DNA of 64,000 nucleotides, from NCBI GenBank assembly GCA_964489955.1, contig CAZBAV010000006.1:48688-112687 (forward strand), read 5' to 3'. A program made the translations under genes and the position numbers. The notes beneath the pieces are model-generated. The model searched no databases. It was not told where the DNA came from and worked only from the letters and a program-made list of their open reading frames with translations. Source of the DNA: Leadbetterella sp964489955. GTDB lineage: Bacteria; Bacteroidota; Bacteroidia; Cytophagales; Spirosomataceae. Within the stretch, counting starts at the first letter, position 1. The number at the start of each line of letters is the position of its first letter. Positions 41,747-50,424 of the stretch are shown in pieces.

Positions 41747-42928
41747 ATGAGACTATTGCTTATCACTGTTACTATTTTCCTTTTTCAATTTAAGTTACAA
41801 GGTCAGAGTCAGCCGTTTCCTTGGATAACAGATGTTGAGGAAGCTTTAGAAAAAGTGAAAACTACTGGCAAACCACTATTCTTGTATGCATATTTGCCAA
41901 CTTGCTCTTATTGTAAACAGCTGGAACCGCATTTTTCAGATGGTGAAGTGGTGAAAGCTTACAATGATAATTTCATAGGTTTGAAATTTGATTTATCTAA
42001 GCAGCCCCAATACCTAGTAAAGAAGAACATTTATTTACCTTCCTATCCCCAGTTTTTATTCTTTGATAAAGAGGCTAACTTAATACACCAGGGAGTAGCC
42101 GAGCCTAAAAAAGAGTCCTTTATTAATATGGTCAAGGTAGCTCAAGATCCTGCATTAAGGGCGGAGAGTTATAAAAAGCGATTTAAAGAGGGAGAGAGAG
42201 GGTTTAACTTCTTGGTTTCTTACGCTATTTATAGTCAGGTAATACAAGACCGGGAGCAGAATATAGCTGCCGCCCAAGCTCTTTTTGATGGTTACTCTAA
42301 AGAGGAGTTAGGTTCAGAAACAAGCTGGGCCATAACCAAGAGGATTGTAAAAGATAACAATAATGGTTTTTTTAAGTATTGGATAGATAAACAAGATGTG
42401 GCTAATGGGTATGAGAAAAAATCGGCACATGGTGTAGATGCCGCTCAACCTTTAGGGATGATTCTTGTTACTAGTTTACGGTCTTATAAGCCAGGGGAGT
42501 TATCCATTTCTGAATTGGAAGATTTACGTAAGGATATAGAAAAATTGGGAGAAAAAGATGCTGCCAGTAATTTATTGTGGGAATATGAGTTGAGTGCATA
42601 CGAAAAGGCAGGAGATGAAAATAGTTTAGTTCAGTTGTATGACCAGCTCACCAAGAGGTTTTCCCAAAATGGGGCAATGCTTGTATATGTGTCTAGTATT
42701 GTGAATGGTTTCGAAGGTGGAGATGCCTCCAATACACAAGTACAAAAATGGCTTACAACGGCGAAGCCTCAGTTAAATGAGAACAACCAGTTAGCTGAAT
42801 ATTTTTATGAAACAGCCAGACTAAATAAGAAAATGGGTAAAGTTAATCTAGCAAAAAGCAATGCCGCCACAGCTTTAGGTTTTGCTAAGAAGGCTGGGAT
42901 AAAGTTGGATAAGTTCGAAAAACTATAA
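41747..42928 (+). CDS. Exported thioredoxin-domain protein, paralogue 1 of 3
   Basis: This is the first of three tandem related genes. I start at the ATG at 41747 (MRLLLITVTIFLF), which yields a signal peptide ending LQGQS and a 393-residue protein. Residues about 28-130 are a thioredoxin fold with a CSYC active site (Cys53, Cys56), the strand YLPSYPQFLFFD and a cis-proline region. The C-terminal 260 residues are helical, ending in a segment (NNQLAEYFYETARLNKK) nearly shared with paralogue 2. Its catalytic pair and cell location suggest thiol-disulfide chemistry outside the cytoplasm. Unlike its neighbours it has no lipobox. Confidence 0.8.
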   Translation: MRLLLITVTIFLFQFKLQGQSQPFPWITDVEEALEKVKTTGKPLFLYAYLPTCSYCKQLEPHFSDGEVVKAYNDNFIGLKFDLSKQPQYLVKKNIYLPSYPQFLFFDKEANLIHQGVAEPKKESFINMVKVAQDPALRAESYKKRFKEGERGFNFLVSYAIYSQVIQDREQNIAAAQALFDGYSKEELGSETSWAITKRIVKDNNNGFFKYWIDKQDVANGYEKKSAHGVDAAQPLGMILVTSLRSYKPGELSISELEDLRKDIEKLGEKDAASNLLWEYELSAYEKAGDENSLVQLYDQLTKRFSQNGAMLVYVSSIVNGFEGGDASNTQVQKWLTTAKPQLNENNQLAEYFYETARLNKKMGKVNLAKSNAATALGFAKKAGIKLDKFEKL

Positions 42929-43015
42929 TAAATTGGCATATAGTTTGTCTTGAAAAGTAGAGACAGTGAAATTTTTCCAATAATTAGATTCGTTAAAATA
43001 AATACTCCTCTATAT

Positions 43016-44257
43016 ATGAAAGCCAATATACTTTGTGTAAGTGTTTTTCTAGGCTCTTTTTTGCTCAGTTGTAGCTTATATTCTCAGGCAGGAAATAAGT
43101 CCGCTGATAAAACTATATTTAAAGATACTACCAAAGTGATTTGGGAAAAGGATCTTACAGGGGCTTTTGCAAAAGCCAAAGCTGAAGGGAAATTACTTTT
43201 TGTAGACTGTTTCATGCCCAGTTGCCCGGTTTGCCAAACTATTGAGCCTTATTTTAAGGCAAGTGAAGTAGCAAAAAAGTACAACACAAGTTTTATAAAC
43301 TATAAGCTAGATGTGGGAGTGGCTGCAGAGTATAAGTATATTATAGATCGCAATATCTACTTGCCTAGTATCCCTCAATTTTTGTTTTTTGATGGTGATG
43401 GAAAGCTAGTGCATCAGAGCGAAGTAAACGCCAATACGGCGTCTATTGTAGGTGTTGCTAATGATGCTTTGGACCCAAAGAAACAGAGTGCTAATTATAA
43501 AGCTAGGTTTGATGGAGGGGAAAGGAGTATAGATTTTCTTATTAAATATGCCGTATTTACTAAGGTAATAAAAGATACTACTGGAAACCAAATAGTAGCT
43601 AACGCGATATATGATGGTTTTCCGAAGGAGCAATTGAACACAGAGTTTAGTTGGGGAGTAACCAAAAAAGCGGTTATGACTTCTATAGATAATGGTTTCT
43701 TTAAGTATTGGATTGATAATATGCCTTTAGCAGCCAGTTTTGAGAAGAAGGCAGGGCATGCAGGACAAGAAGTTAACACGCTCGGAGGTATTGTGCAAAC
43801 GTCTATTTTTAAAGACGGGAGGGGTTATACAACAAGTCAGATACAGCAAGTAAAAGGCTATATGGACAAAGTTGGGGCCGGTCAATATGCAGATAGTTTC
43901 TTATGGGAGTTTGAGACTCTAGCAAATTACCGTGAGAATAAGGCGGGTGAAGCATTAAAGGTAGCAACCGCAATGGCCCAGAAATCTCTCAAAAATGGAT
44001 CTTTTTTGGTTTATATTGTAAAGGTACTTAATGATAGTGCGACTGATAACTCATATTTGGAGAGTGCCTCACAATGGCTAAAAACAGCTCAGCCTTTAGT
44101 TAAAGAAAACAACCAATTGGCAGAATACCATTACGAAACTGCAAGGATAAATACAAAACTGGGCAAAACAGAACTAGCTAAAAGTAGTGCTGTCGCGGCT
44201 TTGGAATTCGCAAAAAAAGCTGGTATAAAGCTAGATAAATTCGAAGCCATAAAGTAG
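43016..44257 (+). CDS. Thioredoxin-domain lipoprotein, paralogue 2 of 3
   Basis: The start is at the ATG at 43016, giving a 413-residue lipoprotein with lipobox LLSC. The thioredoxin domain follows (about residues 40-150) with CPVC (Cys70, Cys73) and the conserved IYLPSIPQFLFFDGDGKL strand. The helical C-terminal part ends in FAKKAGIKLDKFE, as in paralogue 1, while the N-terminal two thirds resemble paralogue 3 much more closely. The upstream leaders of paralogues 2 and 3 are also alike (AATAAATACTC before the start). The probable role is disulfide reduction or isomerisation at the outer membrane or periplasm. Confidence 0.82.
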   Translation: MKANILCVSVFLGSFLLSCSLYSQAGNKSADKTIFKDTTKVIWEKDLTGAFAKAKAEGKLLFVDCFMPSCPVCQTIEPYFKASEVAKKYNTSFINYKLDVGVAAEYKYIIDRNIYLPSIPQFLFFDGDGKLVHQSEVNANTASIVGVANDALDPKKQSANYKARFDGGERSIDFLIKYAVFTKVIKDTTGNQIVANAIYDGFPKEQLNTEFSWGVTKKAVMTSIDNGFFKYWIDNMPLAASFEKKAGHAGQEVNTLGGIVQTSIFKDGRGYTTSQIQQVKGYMDKVGAGQYADSFLWEFETLANYRENKAGEALKVATAMAQKSLKNGSFLVYIVKVLNDSATDNSYLESASQWLKTAQPLVKENNQLAEYHYETARINTKLGKTELAKSSAVAALEFAKKAGIKLDKFEAIK

Positions 44258-44363
44258 GTTGGCATGCAGTTTGGGAAGAAAAGCAAATACGGAAATGTTT
44301 TTGTAATATTTTTGTATTTTAATTTGTTATAATTACATACATCCAATAAATACTCATCTTTAT

Positions 44364-45617
44364 ATGAAAATTAATATCCTTTGTATAGGTCTTTTCCTAG
44401 GCGTCTTTATGCTTAGCTGTAGTTCGAACTCCCAGGATAAAGGTAAAGATCTAAAGCAAGAAGTTACGGTGGTAGATACTACAAAAGTAACTTGGATAGC
44501 AGATATTACTGAAGCCCTTGCAAAGGCTAAAGCTACTGGGAAGTTGCTTTTTGTGGAGTGTTATTCTCCAACTTGTCCTATATGTCAATCTATAGAACCT
44601 TATTTTAGCACAAGCGAGGTGGCAAAAATTTATAATACAGATTTTGTTAACTACAAGCTAGATGTTGGTGTGGCCGAGCAGGTGAAATTCTTAAATGATC
44701 GTAATATATATTTGCCTAGTTTTCCGCAATTTCTGTTTTTTGATGGGGATGGGAAATTGGTGCACCAAGGAGAGGTTCACGCAAGTACTGAATCTATACT
44801 CGGGGTTGCGGCAGATGCTTTAGATCCAAATAAAAGAAGCGGAAATTACAAAGCACGTTTTGATGGTGGTGAAACATCTACAGACTTCTTAGTAAAATAT
44901 GCAGTATACACAAGGTTGATAAAAGACACATTGGAAAACCACAAAGTGGCAAATGTTATTTTTGATAACTTCCCTAAGGAGCAGTTGAATACTGAATTGA
45001 GCTGGGGGATAACTAAAAAAGCTGTTACTACAGTAGATAATGGATTCTTCCAGCACTGGATTGCTAATACCGCAAAAGCTGCTGAGTATGAGAAAAAAGC
45101 AGGGCATGCTGGTCAGGAGATGAACTCGCTTGGGGGTATAGTGCAGGCATCTATTTTTAAGGATGGAAGAACGTATAATACTAGTAAAATCCAGAAAGTA
45201 AAGGGTTATATGGGTAAAGTAGGAGCAGCAGAGTATGCAGACAGTTTTCTATGGGAGTTTGAAGTCCTGGCACTTTACCGCGAAAACAAACCGGCGGAAG
45301 CTCTAAAGGTAGCTAGTGCTATGGCACAGAAGTTTATAAATAACGGACCGTCTTTGGTGTACATCGTAAAAGTTCTTAATGACAACGCTACAGACAATGC
45401 ATATTTAGGAAATGCAGCCCAGTGGTTAAAAACAGCACAGCCATTAATTCAAGAAAACAATCAATTGGCGGAGTTCTATTATGAGTCCGCAAAGGTGAGT
45501 AATAAGGCCGGTGATAGAGCAGGAGCTAAAGTAACAGCTGAGAAAGCATCACAAATTGCCAAAACGGCGGGTGTAGATCAAACTAAATACAATACACTAA
45601 TTTCAAGTCTGAAATAA
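44364..45617 (+). CDS. Thioredoxin-domain lipoprotein, paralogue 3 of 3
   Basis: This 417-residue lipoprotein (lipobox MLSC) has a thioredoxin domain with CPIC (Cys71, Cys74), IYLPSFPQFLFFDGDGKLVH and a shared helical C-terminal region (SWGITKKAVTTVDNGF, QVKGYMGKVG-like). Its last 50 residues differ from the other two paralogues (KAGDRAGAKVTAEKASQIAK). It closes the tandem array and is followed by a strong terminator at 45639. Tandem redundancy may provide dose or client specificity; which substrates it serves is unknown. Confidence 0.82.
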   Translation: MKINILCIGLFLGVFMLSCSSNSQDKGKDLKQEVTVVDTTKVTWIADITEALAKAKATGKLLFVECYSPTCPICQSIEPYFSTSEVAKIYNTDFVNYKLDVGVAEQVKFLNDRNIYLPSFPQFLFFDGDGKLVHQGEVHASTESILGVAADALDPNKRSGNYKARFDGGETSTDFLVKYAVYTRLIKDTLENHKVANVIFDNFPKEQLNTELSWGITKKAVTTVDNGFFQHWIANTAKAAEYEKKAGHAGQEMNSLGGIVQASIFKDGRTYNTSKIQKVKGYMGKVGAAEYADSFLWEFEVLALYRENKPAEALKVASAMAQKFINNGPSLVYIVKVLNDNATDNAYLGNAAQWLKTAQPLIQENNQLAEFYYESAKVSNKAGDRAGAKVTAEKASQIAKTAGVDQTKYNTLISSLK

Positions 45618-45638
45618 GGCTTTGTAGTATAACTCTTT

Positions 45639-45674
45639 GAGGGCTGGTTACGTCGTAACCAGCCCTCCTTTTTT
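45639..45674 (+). terminator. Intrinsic terminator overlapping the cvfB-like 3' end
   Basis: GAGGGCTGGTTAC (45639-45651) pairs with 45655-45667 across a 3-base loop and is followed by a T-run to 45674. It ends the thioredoxin cluster. The right half also encodes the last codons of the convergent gene, whose stop is at 45648-45650. Confidence 0.88.
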
Positions 45675-46508
45675 ATTCAGCTCTATATAGTCGGGATGTA
45701 TCGTAATTTCACCCTTGCGGTATAAGCCGCCAATAGCCTTCTTAAAAGCCTTCTTGCTCATAGATAACTGTTCCTCAATCTCAATAGGGTCAGAACTATC
45801 AGAAAGTCTTACTATACCGTTGTTTTCCCCTAGCTTTTGTAATATTAGGGCTGTGTTCTGATCAATAGTTTGTTTAAAGCCAATAGCTTGTAGTGATACA
45901 TCTATTTTTCCATCTTCACGGATTTGCTTAATGTACGCCACTGCTTCATCTCCCCAAGCTAAGCGGCGGAAGATTTCATTTTCAAAGATAAGCCCCTTGT
46001 ATAGGTTGTCTATGATTACATTGTAACCTAAATCTGTTTTTTCATAAACAAGAATGTTTACTTGCTGGCCTTCTTCTAGTGGTATCTCCTCTTCAGTGTT
46101 TTTGAAAAATTTATGTAGTTTAGCAGAAGCCACTAGGCGGTCGGTTTCGCTATCTAGATACAAATAAACAGGGACCCACTGGCCGGTACGGAGTTTGTCG
46201 TTTTGCTCGCGAAAAGGGACAAACAAATCTTTTTCCAAGCCCCAGTCCAGAAACGCTCCAATACCTGAAGTATGTACAACCTCTAATATGGCAAACTGAT
46301 TTAGCTTTATGCTTGGCGTGAGGGTGGTTGCTATAAGGCGGTCTTCTGAGTCTCTATAGATAAAGACTTCAATATCTTGACCTATTTCTGCGTTCTCCGG
46401 GATATACTTATGTGGTAGTAAGACATCATTATCTTCTTCATCGCCTACATACATTCCTACACTTGTAGCACGCAATATTTTCAAGGTATTAAGTTCGCCG
46501 ACCTTCAT
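45648..46508 (-). CDS. CvfB-family S1 RNA-binding protein
   Basis: This 286-residue protein has three to four S1-like OB folds: residues about 1-65, about 68-135 (ILEVVHTSGIGAFLDWGLEKDLFVP), about 145-215, and a C-terminal winged-helix domain (about 225-286: LSMSKKAFKKAIGGLYRKGEI) as in CvfB/YitL. CvfB binds RNA and affects virulence gene expression in Staphylococcus; in Bacteroidota its role is not known. It is a stand-alone gene, convergent with the thioredoxin cluster. Confidence 0.9.
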   Translation of the reverse strand: MKVGELNTLKILRATSVGMYVGDEEDNDVLLPHKYIPENAEIGQDIEVFIYRDSEDRLIATTLTPSIKLNQFAILEVVHTSGIGAFLDWGLEKDLFVPFREQNDKLRTGQWVPVYLYLDSETDRLVASAKLHKFFKNTEEEIPLEEGQQVNILVYEKTDLGYNVIIDNLYKGLIFENEIFRRLAWGDEAVAYIKQIREDGKIDVSLQAIGFKQTIDQNTALILQKLGENNGIVRLSDSSDPIEIEEQLSMSKKAFKKAIGGLYRKGEITIHPDYIELNKKGGLVTT

Positions 46509-46760
46509 TTTTGTTCATTTTTACCCAAAAGTAGCTTGTTTTTTGCGAAGTGGGAAATTTGAGTCCAGAATTAAGGCTTGGGTGTTCTATAAGAGGCCTT
46601 TGTGTGGATACAAATTTTAATAGAGAGATATAGTTTATAAGGAGATAGTATATGGAAATTACAGAAAATAATTAAATATATTAAAAACTGTGAAAATATA
46701 AAATTACTAAAATAGTATATTGTATAATTTAATATTTATACAATTATGAAAATATTTAAT

Positions 46761-46784
46761 TAAAAGAAAAATCCCGTGGGATTT
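46761..46784 (-). terminator. Probable terminator after the peroxiredoxin gene
   Basis: AAATCCC (46769-46775) pairs with GGGATTT (46778-46784) and on the minus strand is followed by a U-rich tract from the A-run at 46761-46768. It lies 17 bp beyond the peroxiredoxin stop. The adjoining 46620-46760 stretch is extremely AT-rich and shows no gene. Confidence 0.7.
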
Positions 46785-46800
46785 CTCTTTATAAAAACTA

Positions 46801-47436
46801 TTATTTGTTTGGTTGAGGAGTGTATCTCAGATAAGGTTTAACCACTGTCACTCCTTTAGGGAATTTCTTAATGGCATCCTCGGTAGAGACAGCGGGCACC
46901 ACAATGGCGTCGTCTCCATCTTTCCAGTCGGCAGGAGTAGCTACAGAATAGTTAGCGGTAAGCTGTAGTGAATCAATCACCCTAAGTATTTCCTGAAAAT
47001 TACGACCGGTAGAAGCCGGGTATGTAAGCGTAAGTTTTACTTTCTTATCTGGTCCTATAATGAAAACGGATCTTACCGTAGCTTTCTCCGAAGCATTGGG
47101 ATGTATCATATCATACAATTCGGCTACCTTTCGGTCTTGGTCCGCTATGATAGGGAAATTGAATTTTACATTATTCACTTCTTCAATATCCGGAATCCAC
47201 TTATTATGTGAGTCTAAATCATCTACAGAAACTGCAATTACTTTTACCCCTTTTTTTTCAAACTCACCCTTGAGTAACGCTGTTTTTCCGAGTTCAGTAG
47301 TACAAACAGGAGTAAAGTCTGCCGGGTGGGAAAACAAAAGACCCCAAGAGTCTCCTAACCATTCGTGGAAGTTAATTGTGCCTTCGGTGGTGCTGGCTGT
47401 GAAGTCAGGGGCCACATCTCCTAATCTCAATGACAT
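46801..47436 (-). CDS. 1-Cys peroxiredoxin (Prx6 type)
   Basis: This 211-residue peroxidase reduces hydrogen peroxide and organic peroxides. The catalytic site FSHPADFTPVCTTELG holds the peroxidatic Cys45, and a second resolving Cys is not evident, so it is of the 1-Cys type. The C-terminal part (NVKFNFPIIADQDRKVAELYDM, then SATGRNFQEILRVIDSLQ-like) is the extended Prx6 tail. It is transcribed away from an ABC operon across 121 bp that contain a palindromic site (47469-47481). Confidence 0.93.
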   Translation of the reverse strand: MSLRLGDVAPDFTASTTEGTINFHEWLGDSWGLLFSHPADFTPVCTTELGKTALLKGEFEKKGVKVIAVSVDDLDSHNKWIPDIEEVNNVKFNFPIIADQDRKVAELYDMIHPNASEKATVRSVFIIGPDKKVKLTLTYPASTGRNFQEILRVIDSLQLTANYSVATPADWKDGDDAIVVPAVSTEDAIKKFPKGVTVVKPYLRYTPQPNK

Positions 47437-47468
47437 AAAATTTATATTTTAGTTTAATAATTATGATA

Positions 47469-47481
47469 TAAGCAATGCTTA
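47469..47481. promoter_or_regulatory. 13-bp palindrome TAAGCAATGCTTA, candidate operator
   Basis: TAAGCAATGCTTA is a perfect odd-length palindrome, and two of the next three base pairs outward also match. It sits in the 121-bp divergent region between a peroxiredoxin and an ABC operon, 33 bp from the first start and 77 bp from the second. A dimeric repressor such as a Fur/Zur or MarR type is possible; the sequence is not a canonical Fur box. Confidence 0.4.
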
Positions 47482-47557
47482 CATTACAAATAACGCATTT
47501 TTTTCCGATTATTAGATTTTTAAGCCTTATTTTTACCCATCTATTAAAAAATAAATT

Positions 47558-48184
47558 ATGATAGAAACTCGCTCATTGGTTTATGGATATGATGATGCCA
47601 AGCAGTTTACTTTTCCCAATTTGAGTTGCCAGCAGGGTAGTTCCCTGCTCATTTTAGGGAACTCAGGTTCTGGAAAAACTACATTGTTAAATCTTATGGC
47701 ACTTTTATTGGCACCAGTGTCAGGCGGTGTATTTATTGGAGGCACAGAAGCGTCAGCAATCTCAAAGTCAGAACTCCCCTTGTTTAGGTCTAAAAATATC
47801 GGTCTTGTATTTCAGAAACCTTATTTTGTAAATGCACTATCTGTAGAGGATAACTTATTGTTGTCAAATTACCTCGGAACTAAGCCTTTAGATAAAGTTA
47901 GGGTAAAGAATTTGGCAGATGCTTTAGGAGTTGGAGGCTTGCTTAAGAAGCGGATTACAGAGATAAGTGGAGGAGAGCAGCAAAGAATTGGTATAGCCCG
48001 TGCTTTGATGAATTCACCAAAAATCATTTTGGCGGATGAGCCAACTTCTGCATTAGATGACCATAATGCCTCCGCAGTAGCCGATCTTCTGGAGCAACAG
48101 GCAAAAGAAAATAATGCGGCTTTGGTAGTGGTTACACATGACCATAGGCTTAAGTCGAGATTCCCTAACCAAATCACCTTGTAA
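47558..48184 (+). CDS. ABC transporter ATPase, LolD/MacB type
   Basis: This 208-residue ATP-binding subunit has Walker A GNSGSGKTT (about residues 33-41), the signature ISGGEQQRIGIARAL (about 135-149) and Walker B IILADEPTSALD (about 155-166). It belongs to the MacB/LolD/FtsE group whose permeases act as mechanotransmitters. It is the first gene of a compact cluster: 2 bp to the permease, which overlaps the next gene by 8 bp. The gene order (ATPase, permease, DUF3299-like) is the one I recall for the zinc-responsive PA4064-PA4066 genes of Pseudomonas, minus the His-rich PA4063. Confidence 0.92.
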   Translation: MIETRSLVYGYDDAKQFTFPNLSCQQGSSLLILGNSGSGKTTLLNLMALLLAPVSGGVFIGGTEASAISKSELPLFRSKNIGLVFQKPYFVNALSVEDNLLLSNYLGTKPLDKVRVKNLADALGVGGLLKKRITEISGGEQQRIGIARALMNSPKIILADEPTSALDDHNASAVADLLEQQAKENNAALVVVTHDHRLKSRFPNQITL

Positions 48185-48186
48185 CC

Positions 48187-49359
48187 ATGCTTTTAAAGAT
48201 AGTTTGGAAGAATATCACAGATAAGAAACTAAACAGTACTTTAGCCATCCTGTTGATGGCATTTGGTATTGGGATAATTTCTCTTTTAGTTAATCTTGGG
48301 AAACAGCTCCAAGATAAATTTGCAAAAAATATTTCAGGTATAGACATGGTAGTGGGGGCAAAAGGTAGTCCGCTACAACTCATTTTGTCTGGAGTCTACC
48401 AGATAGACTCTCCTACAGGAAACATACCTCTGGATGAACTGGGAATTCTTAAAGGAAATCCTCTTGTAAAGAGCCTAATTCCTCTTTCTATGGGCGATAA
48501 TTTTGGAGGATACCGCATTATTGGTAGCCAACATTCTTATATAGAACATTTTAAGGGTGAGCTAGAATCGGGAGGGTTATTTAACAAACCAATGGAAGTG
48601 GTAGTGGGAGCCACCGTTGCCCGTAATTTGGAGTTAAAAGTGGGTGACTCATTTGCTAGTTCGCACGGTTTTGAGGTGGATGGACATAGCCATGATGAAG
48701 AGCAGTTTAAGGTGGTTGGTATTTTGAAGCCCAATAACTCGGTACTTGATAATGTAATAGTATGCGATTTGGAAAGTGTATGGAACGTGCATTCGCATGA
48801 AGAAGGTGCAGCAGGTAACGAGGTCACTTGTGCATTGGTTAAGTTTCGGTCACCAATGGGCTTAATGACCCTGCCACGGATGATAAATACGAATACCAAT
48901 ATGCAAGCGGCATTACCCGCAATAGAAGTTAACAGGCTGTTTGAGCTTATGGGTATCGGTATGGATGCTTTAAAAGCACTGGCTGCTGCAATTATGATCA
49001 TAAGTGGTATAAGCGTGTTTATTACTTTATATAATGCACTAAAAGAAAGGAAGTATGAACTTGCCCTTATGCTGTCTTTAGGAGGCACCCGGACAAAGCT
49101 CTTTTTTATGCTTCTTTTAGAAGGTCTGGTGTTGGCTTTTGGCGGCTATGTTTTGGGAATAGGCATGAGCCGGATGGCACAGGTCTTTGCTTCAGCAGCA
49201 TTAAAGGACAGTTATAATTACTCCTTTACACAGCAGTTTCTGCAAACAGAGGAAATTTATTTATTTGGAATTGCGTTGTTAATAGGTATACTAGCGGCAC
49301 TAATTCCGTCTTTAAGCATTTATAAAATCAATATTTCAAAAACTTTGGCTAATGAGTAA
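48187..49359 (+). CDS. FtsX-type ABC permease with histidine-rich periplasmic loop
   Basis: This 390-residue permease has one N-terminal membrane helix (about residues 14-34), a periplasmic MacB-like domain, and three C-terminal helices (about 255-375), the standard FtsX arrangement. The periplasmic part carries two clusters of metal-type residues, DGHSHDEEQ (about 164-172) and VHSHEEG (about 201-207). In Proteobacterial homologues of this group I recall similar His-rich loops, which hint at zinc or another metal. It is encoded 2 bp after its ATPase and overlaps the DUF3299-like gene. Confidence 0.87.
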   Translation: MLLKIVWKNITDKKLNSTLAILLMAFGIGIISLLVNLGKQLQDKFAKNISGIDMVVGAKGSPLQLILSGVYQIDSPTGNIPLDELGILKGNPLVKSLIPLSMGDNFGGYRIIGSQHSYIEHFKGELESGGLFNKPMEVVVGATVARNLELKVGDSFASSHGFEVDGHSHDEEQFKVVGILKPNNSVLDNVIVCDLESVWNVHSHEEGAAGNEVTCALVKFRSPMGLMTLPRMINTNTNMQAALPAIEVNRLFELMGIGMDALKALAAAIMIISGISVFITLYNALKERKYELALMLSLGGTRTKLFFMLLLEGLVLAFGGYVLGIGMSRMAQVFASAALKDSYNYSFTQQFLQTEEIYLFGIALLIGILAALIPSLSIYKINISKTLANE

Positions 49360-49786
49360 AAAACTGATTCTAACTTTCTTGCTATTTCCAGCAGTAGTTT
49401 TCGCTGTAAATCCTATTAAGATTACCTGGAACCAATTAGCAGACGTTACTTTTAAGAAGAAATGGAATGCTAAAGAAAATATGTTTCTGCTTGACGCTGT
49501 TTTTGGGCCAAAAGTTTTAGAGCTTAAAGGAAAAGAAGTGCTATTGGGAGGGTATATGATACCTATAGATGTGGATGCCAATTATTACGTATTATCCTCA
49601 GTACCTTTTGCCTCTTGCTTTTTTTGTGGAGGATCGGGACCTGAAACAGTGGCTACAATCAAATTCAAAAAGGTATCAAAACGTTATAATACAGACGATA
49701 AAGTGACGGTTAAGGGTATCTTGAGGTTAAATTCCGATGACATTAACGAACTGACCTACATTCTAGAAAATGCAGAAGTGATTTAA
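49352..49786 (+). CDS. Exported DUF3299-like small protein
   Basis: The 144-residue protein has a signal peptide (about residues 1-18, ending VVFAV). The mature part resembles DUF3299: ITWNQLADVTF, then VLELKGKEVLLGGYMIPID, and a cysteine pair C89-F-F-C92-GG followed by SGPETVATI, then a C-terminal domain (DDKVTVKGILRLNSDD). The conserved CxxCGG could bind a metal or be redox active. It overlaps the permease gene by 8 bp, so it most likely belongs to that transport system. The family match is by pattern and carries moderate certainty. Confidence 0.7.
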   Translation: MSKKLILTFLLFPAVVFAVNPIKITWNQLADVTFKKKWNAKENMFLLDAVFGPKVLELKGKEVLLGGYMIPIDVDANYYVLSSVPFASCFFCGGSGPETVATIKFKKVSKRYNTDDKVTVKGILRLNSDDINELTYILENAEVI

Positions 49787-49824
49787 GGCATTAAAATAAA
49801 TACACAATTTAATATATGTTTGAA

Positions 49825-50361
49825 ATGAAAAAGTTAGTATTCTTTGGTTTAGTGTTTTTGGGATTAGGATTAGGAAAGGCGGCTGCCCAAAATTATAATA
49901 ACTGGGCGGTAGGAGTAAAAGTGGGTGAGCCTTTAGGTTTAAATATTCGGAAATATTTTGCGGATGGTACTAAGAACTTCGATGTAAACGTAGGTTCATA
50001 TGGACTGCTTTGGGGGACTAAGCGAAACTATAGAAATGATAGGTACTATGAACAAGCGGGTGTAATGGTGCAGGGGATTTTTCACTTTAATAATCAGATA
50101 GGCAGCTCTCAAAGAATGCAGGTTTATTATGGTTTTGGAGGGCAAGTAAACCAGAGAAGAAGGCCTCCTCTAGATGTAAATAATGTAGGGGAAAAACATA
50201 TTTCGCTTGGTGGGGTGGTAAACAGTGGATTAGAATATTCCTTACCGAGTAATGGATTAGGTATTTTTGGAGAAGTGGGAGGTTATATAGAGGTTGCTCC
50301 CAAGCCTTTATTTGTAGCGGCTAATATAAATGTGGGTGTGAGAATGAATTTAGGGAAATAA
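49825..50361 (+). CDS. Small outer-membrane beta-barrel protein
   Basis: This 178-residue exported protein has a signal peptide ending KAAAQ. I use the ATG at 49825, since the three extra residues from 49816 do not change the fold. It contains alternating strands with Gly and aromatics (NWAVGVKVGEPLGLNIRKYF, YYGFGGQVNQRRRPP, GIFGEVGGYIEVAPK) and ends NINVGVRMNLGK, as in 8-stranded barrels. It lies 38 bp after the DUF3299-like gene, so it may be the outer-membrane partner of the ABC system; this is only positional inference. Confidence 0.65.
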   Translation: MKKLVFFGLVFLGLGLGKAAAQNYNNWAVGVKVGEPLGLNIRKYFADGTKNFDVNVGSYGLLWGTKRNYRNDRYYEQAGVMVQGIFHFNNQIGSSQRMQVYYGFGGQVNQRRRPPLDVNNVGEKHISLGGVVNSGLEYSLPSNGLGIFGEVGGYIEVAPKPLFVAANINVGVRMNLGK

Positions 50362-50424
50362 TTTTTTTTCTTTTTCCAACCATTCTTGGGGTTTTATAGT
50401 CCTTAGTTAAAAATATCCCGGACT

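Noticed and set aside
46620..46760. Very AT-rich stretch considered as a replication origin
   Set aside because: There is no cluster of DnaA boxes and neither dnaA nor dnaN is nearby. Single TTATCCAC-like sites at about 31506 and 34751 are isolated.
49816..49824. ATG at 49816 as the start of the small barrel protein
   Set aside because: It adds only three residues; the ATG at 49825 begins a typical lysine-rich signal peptide.
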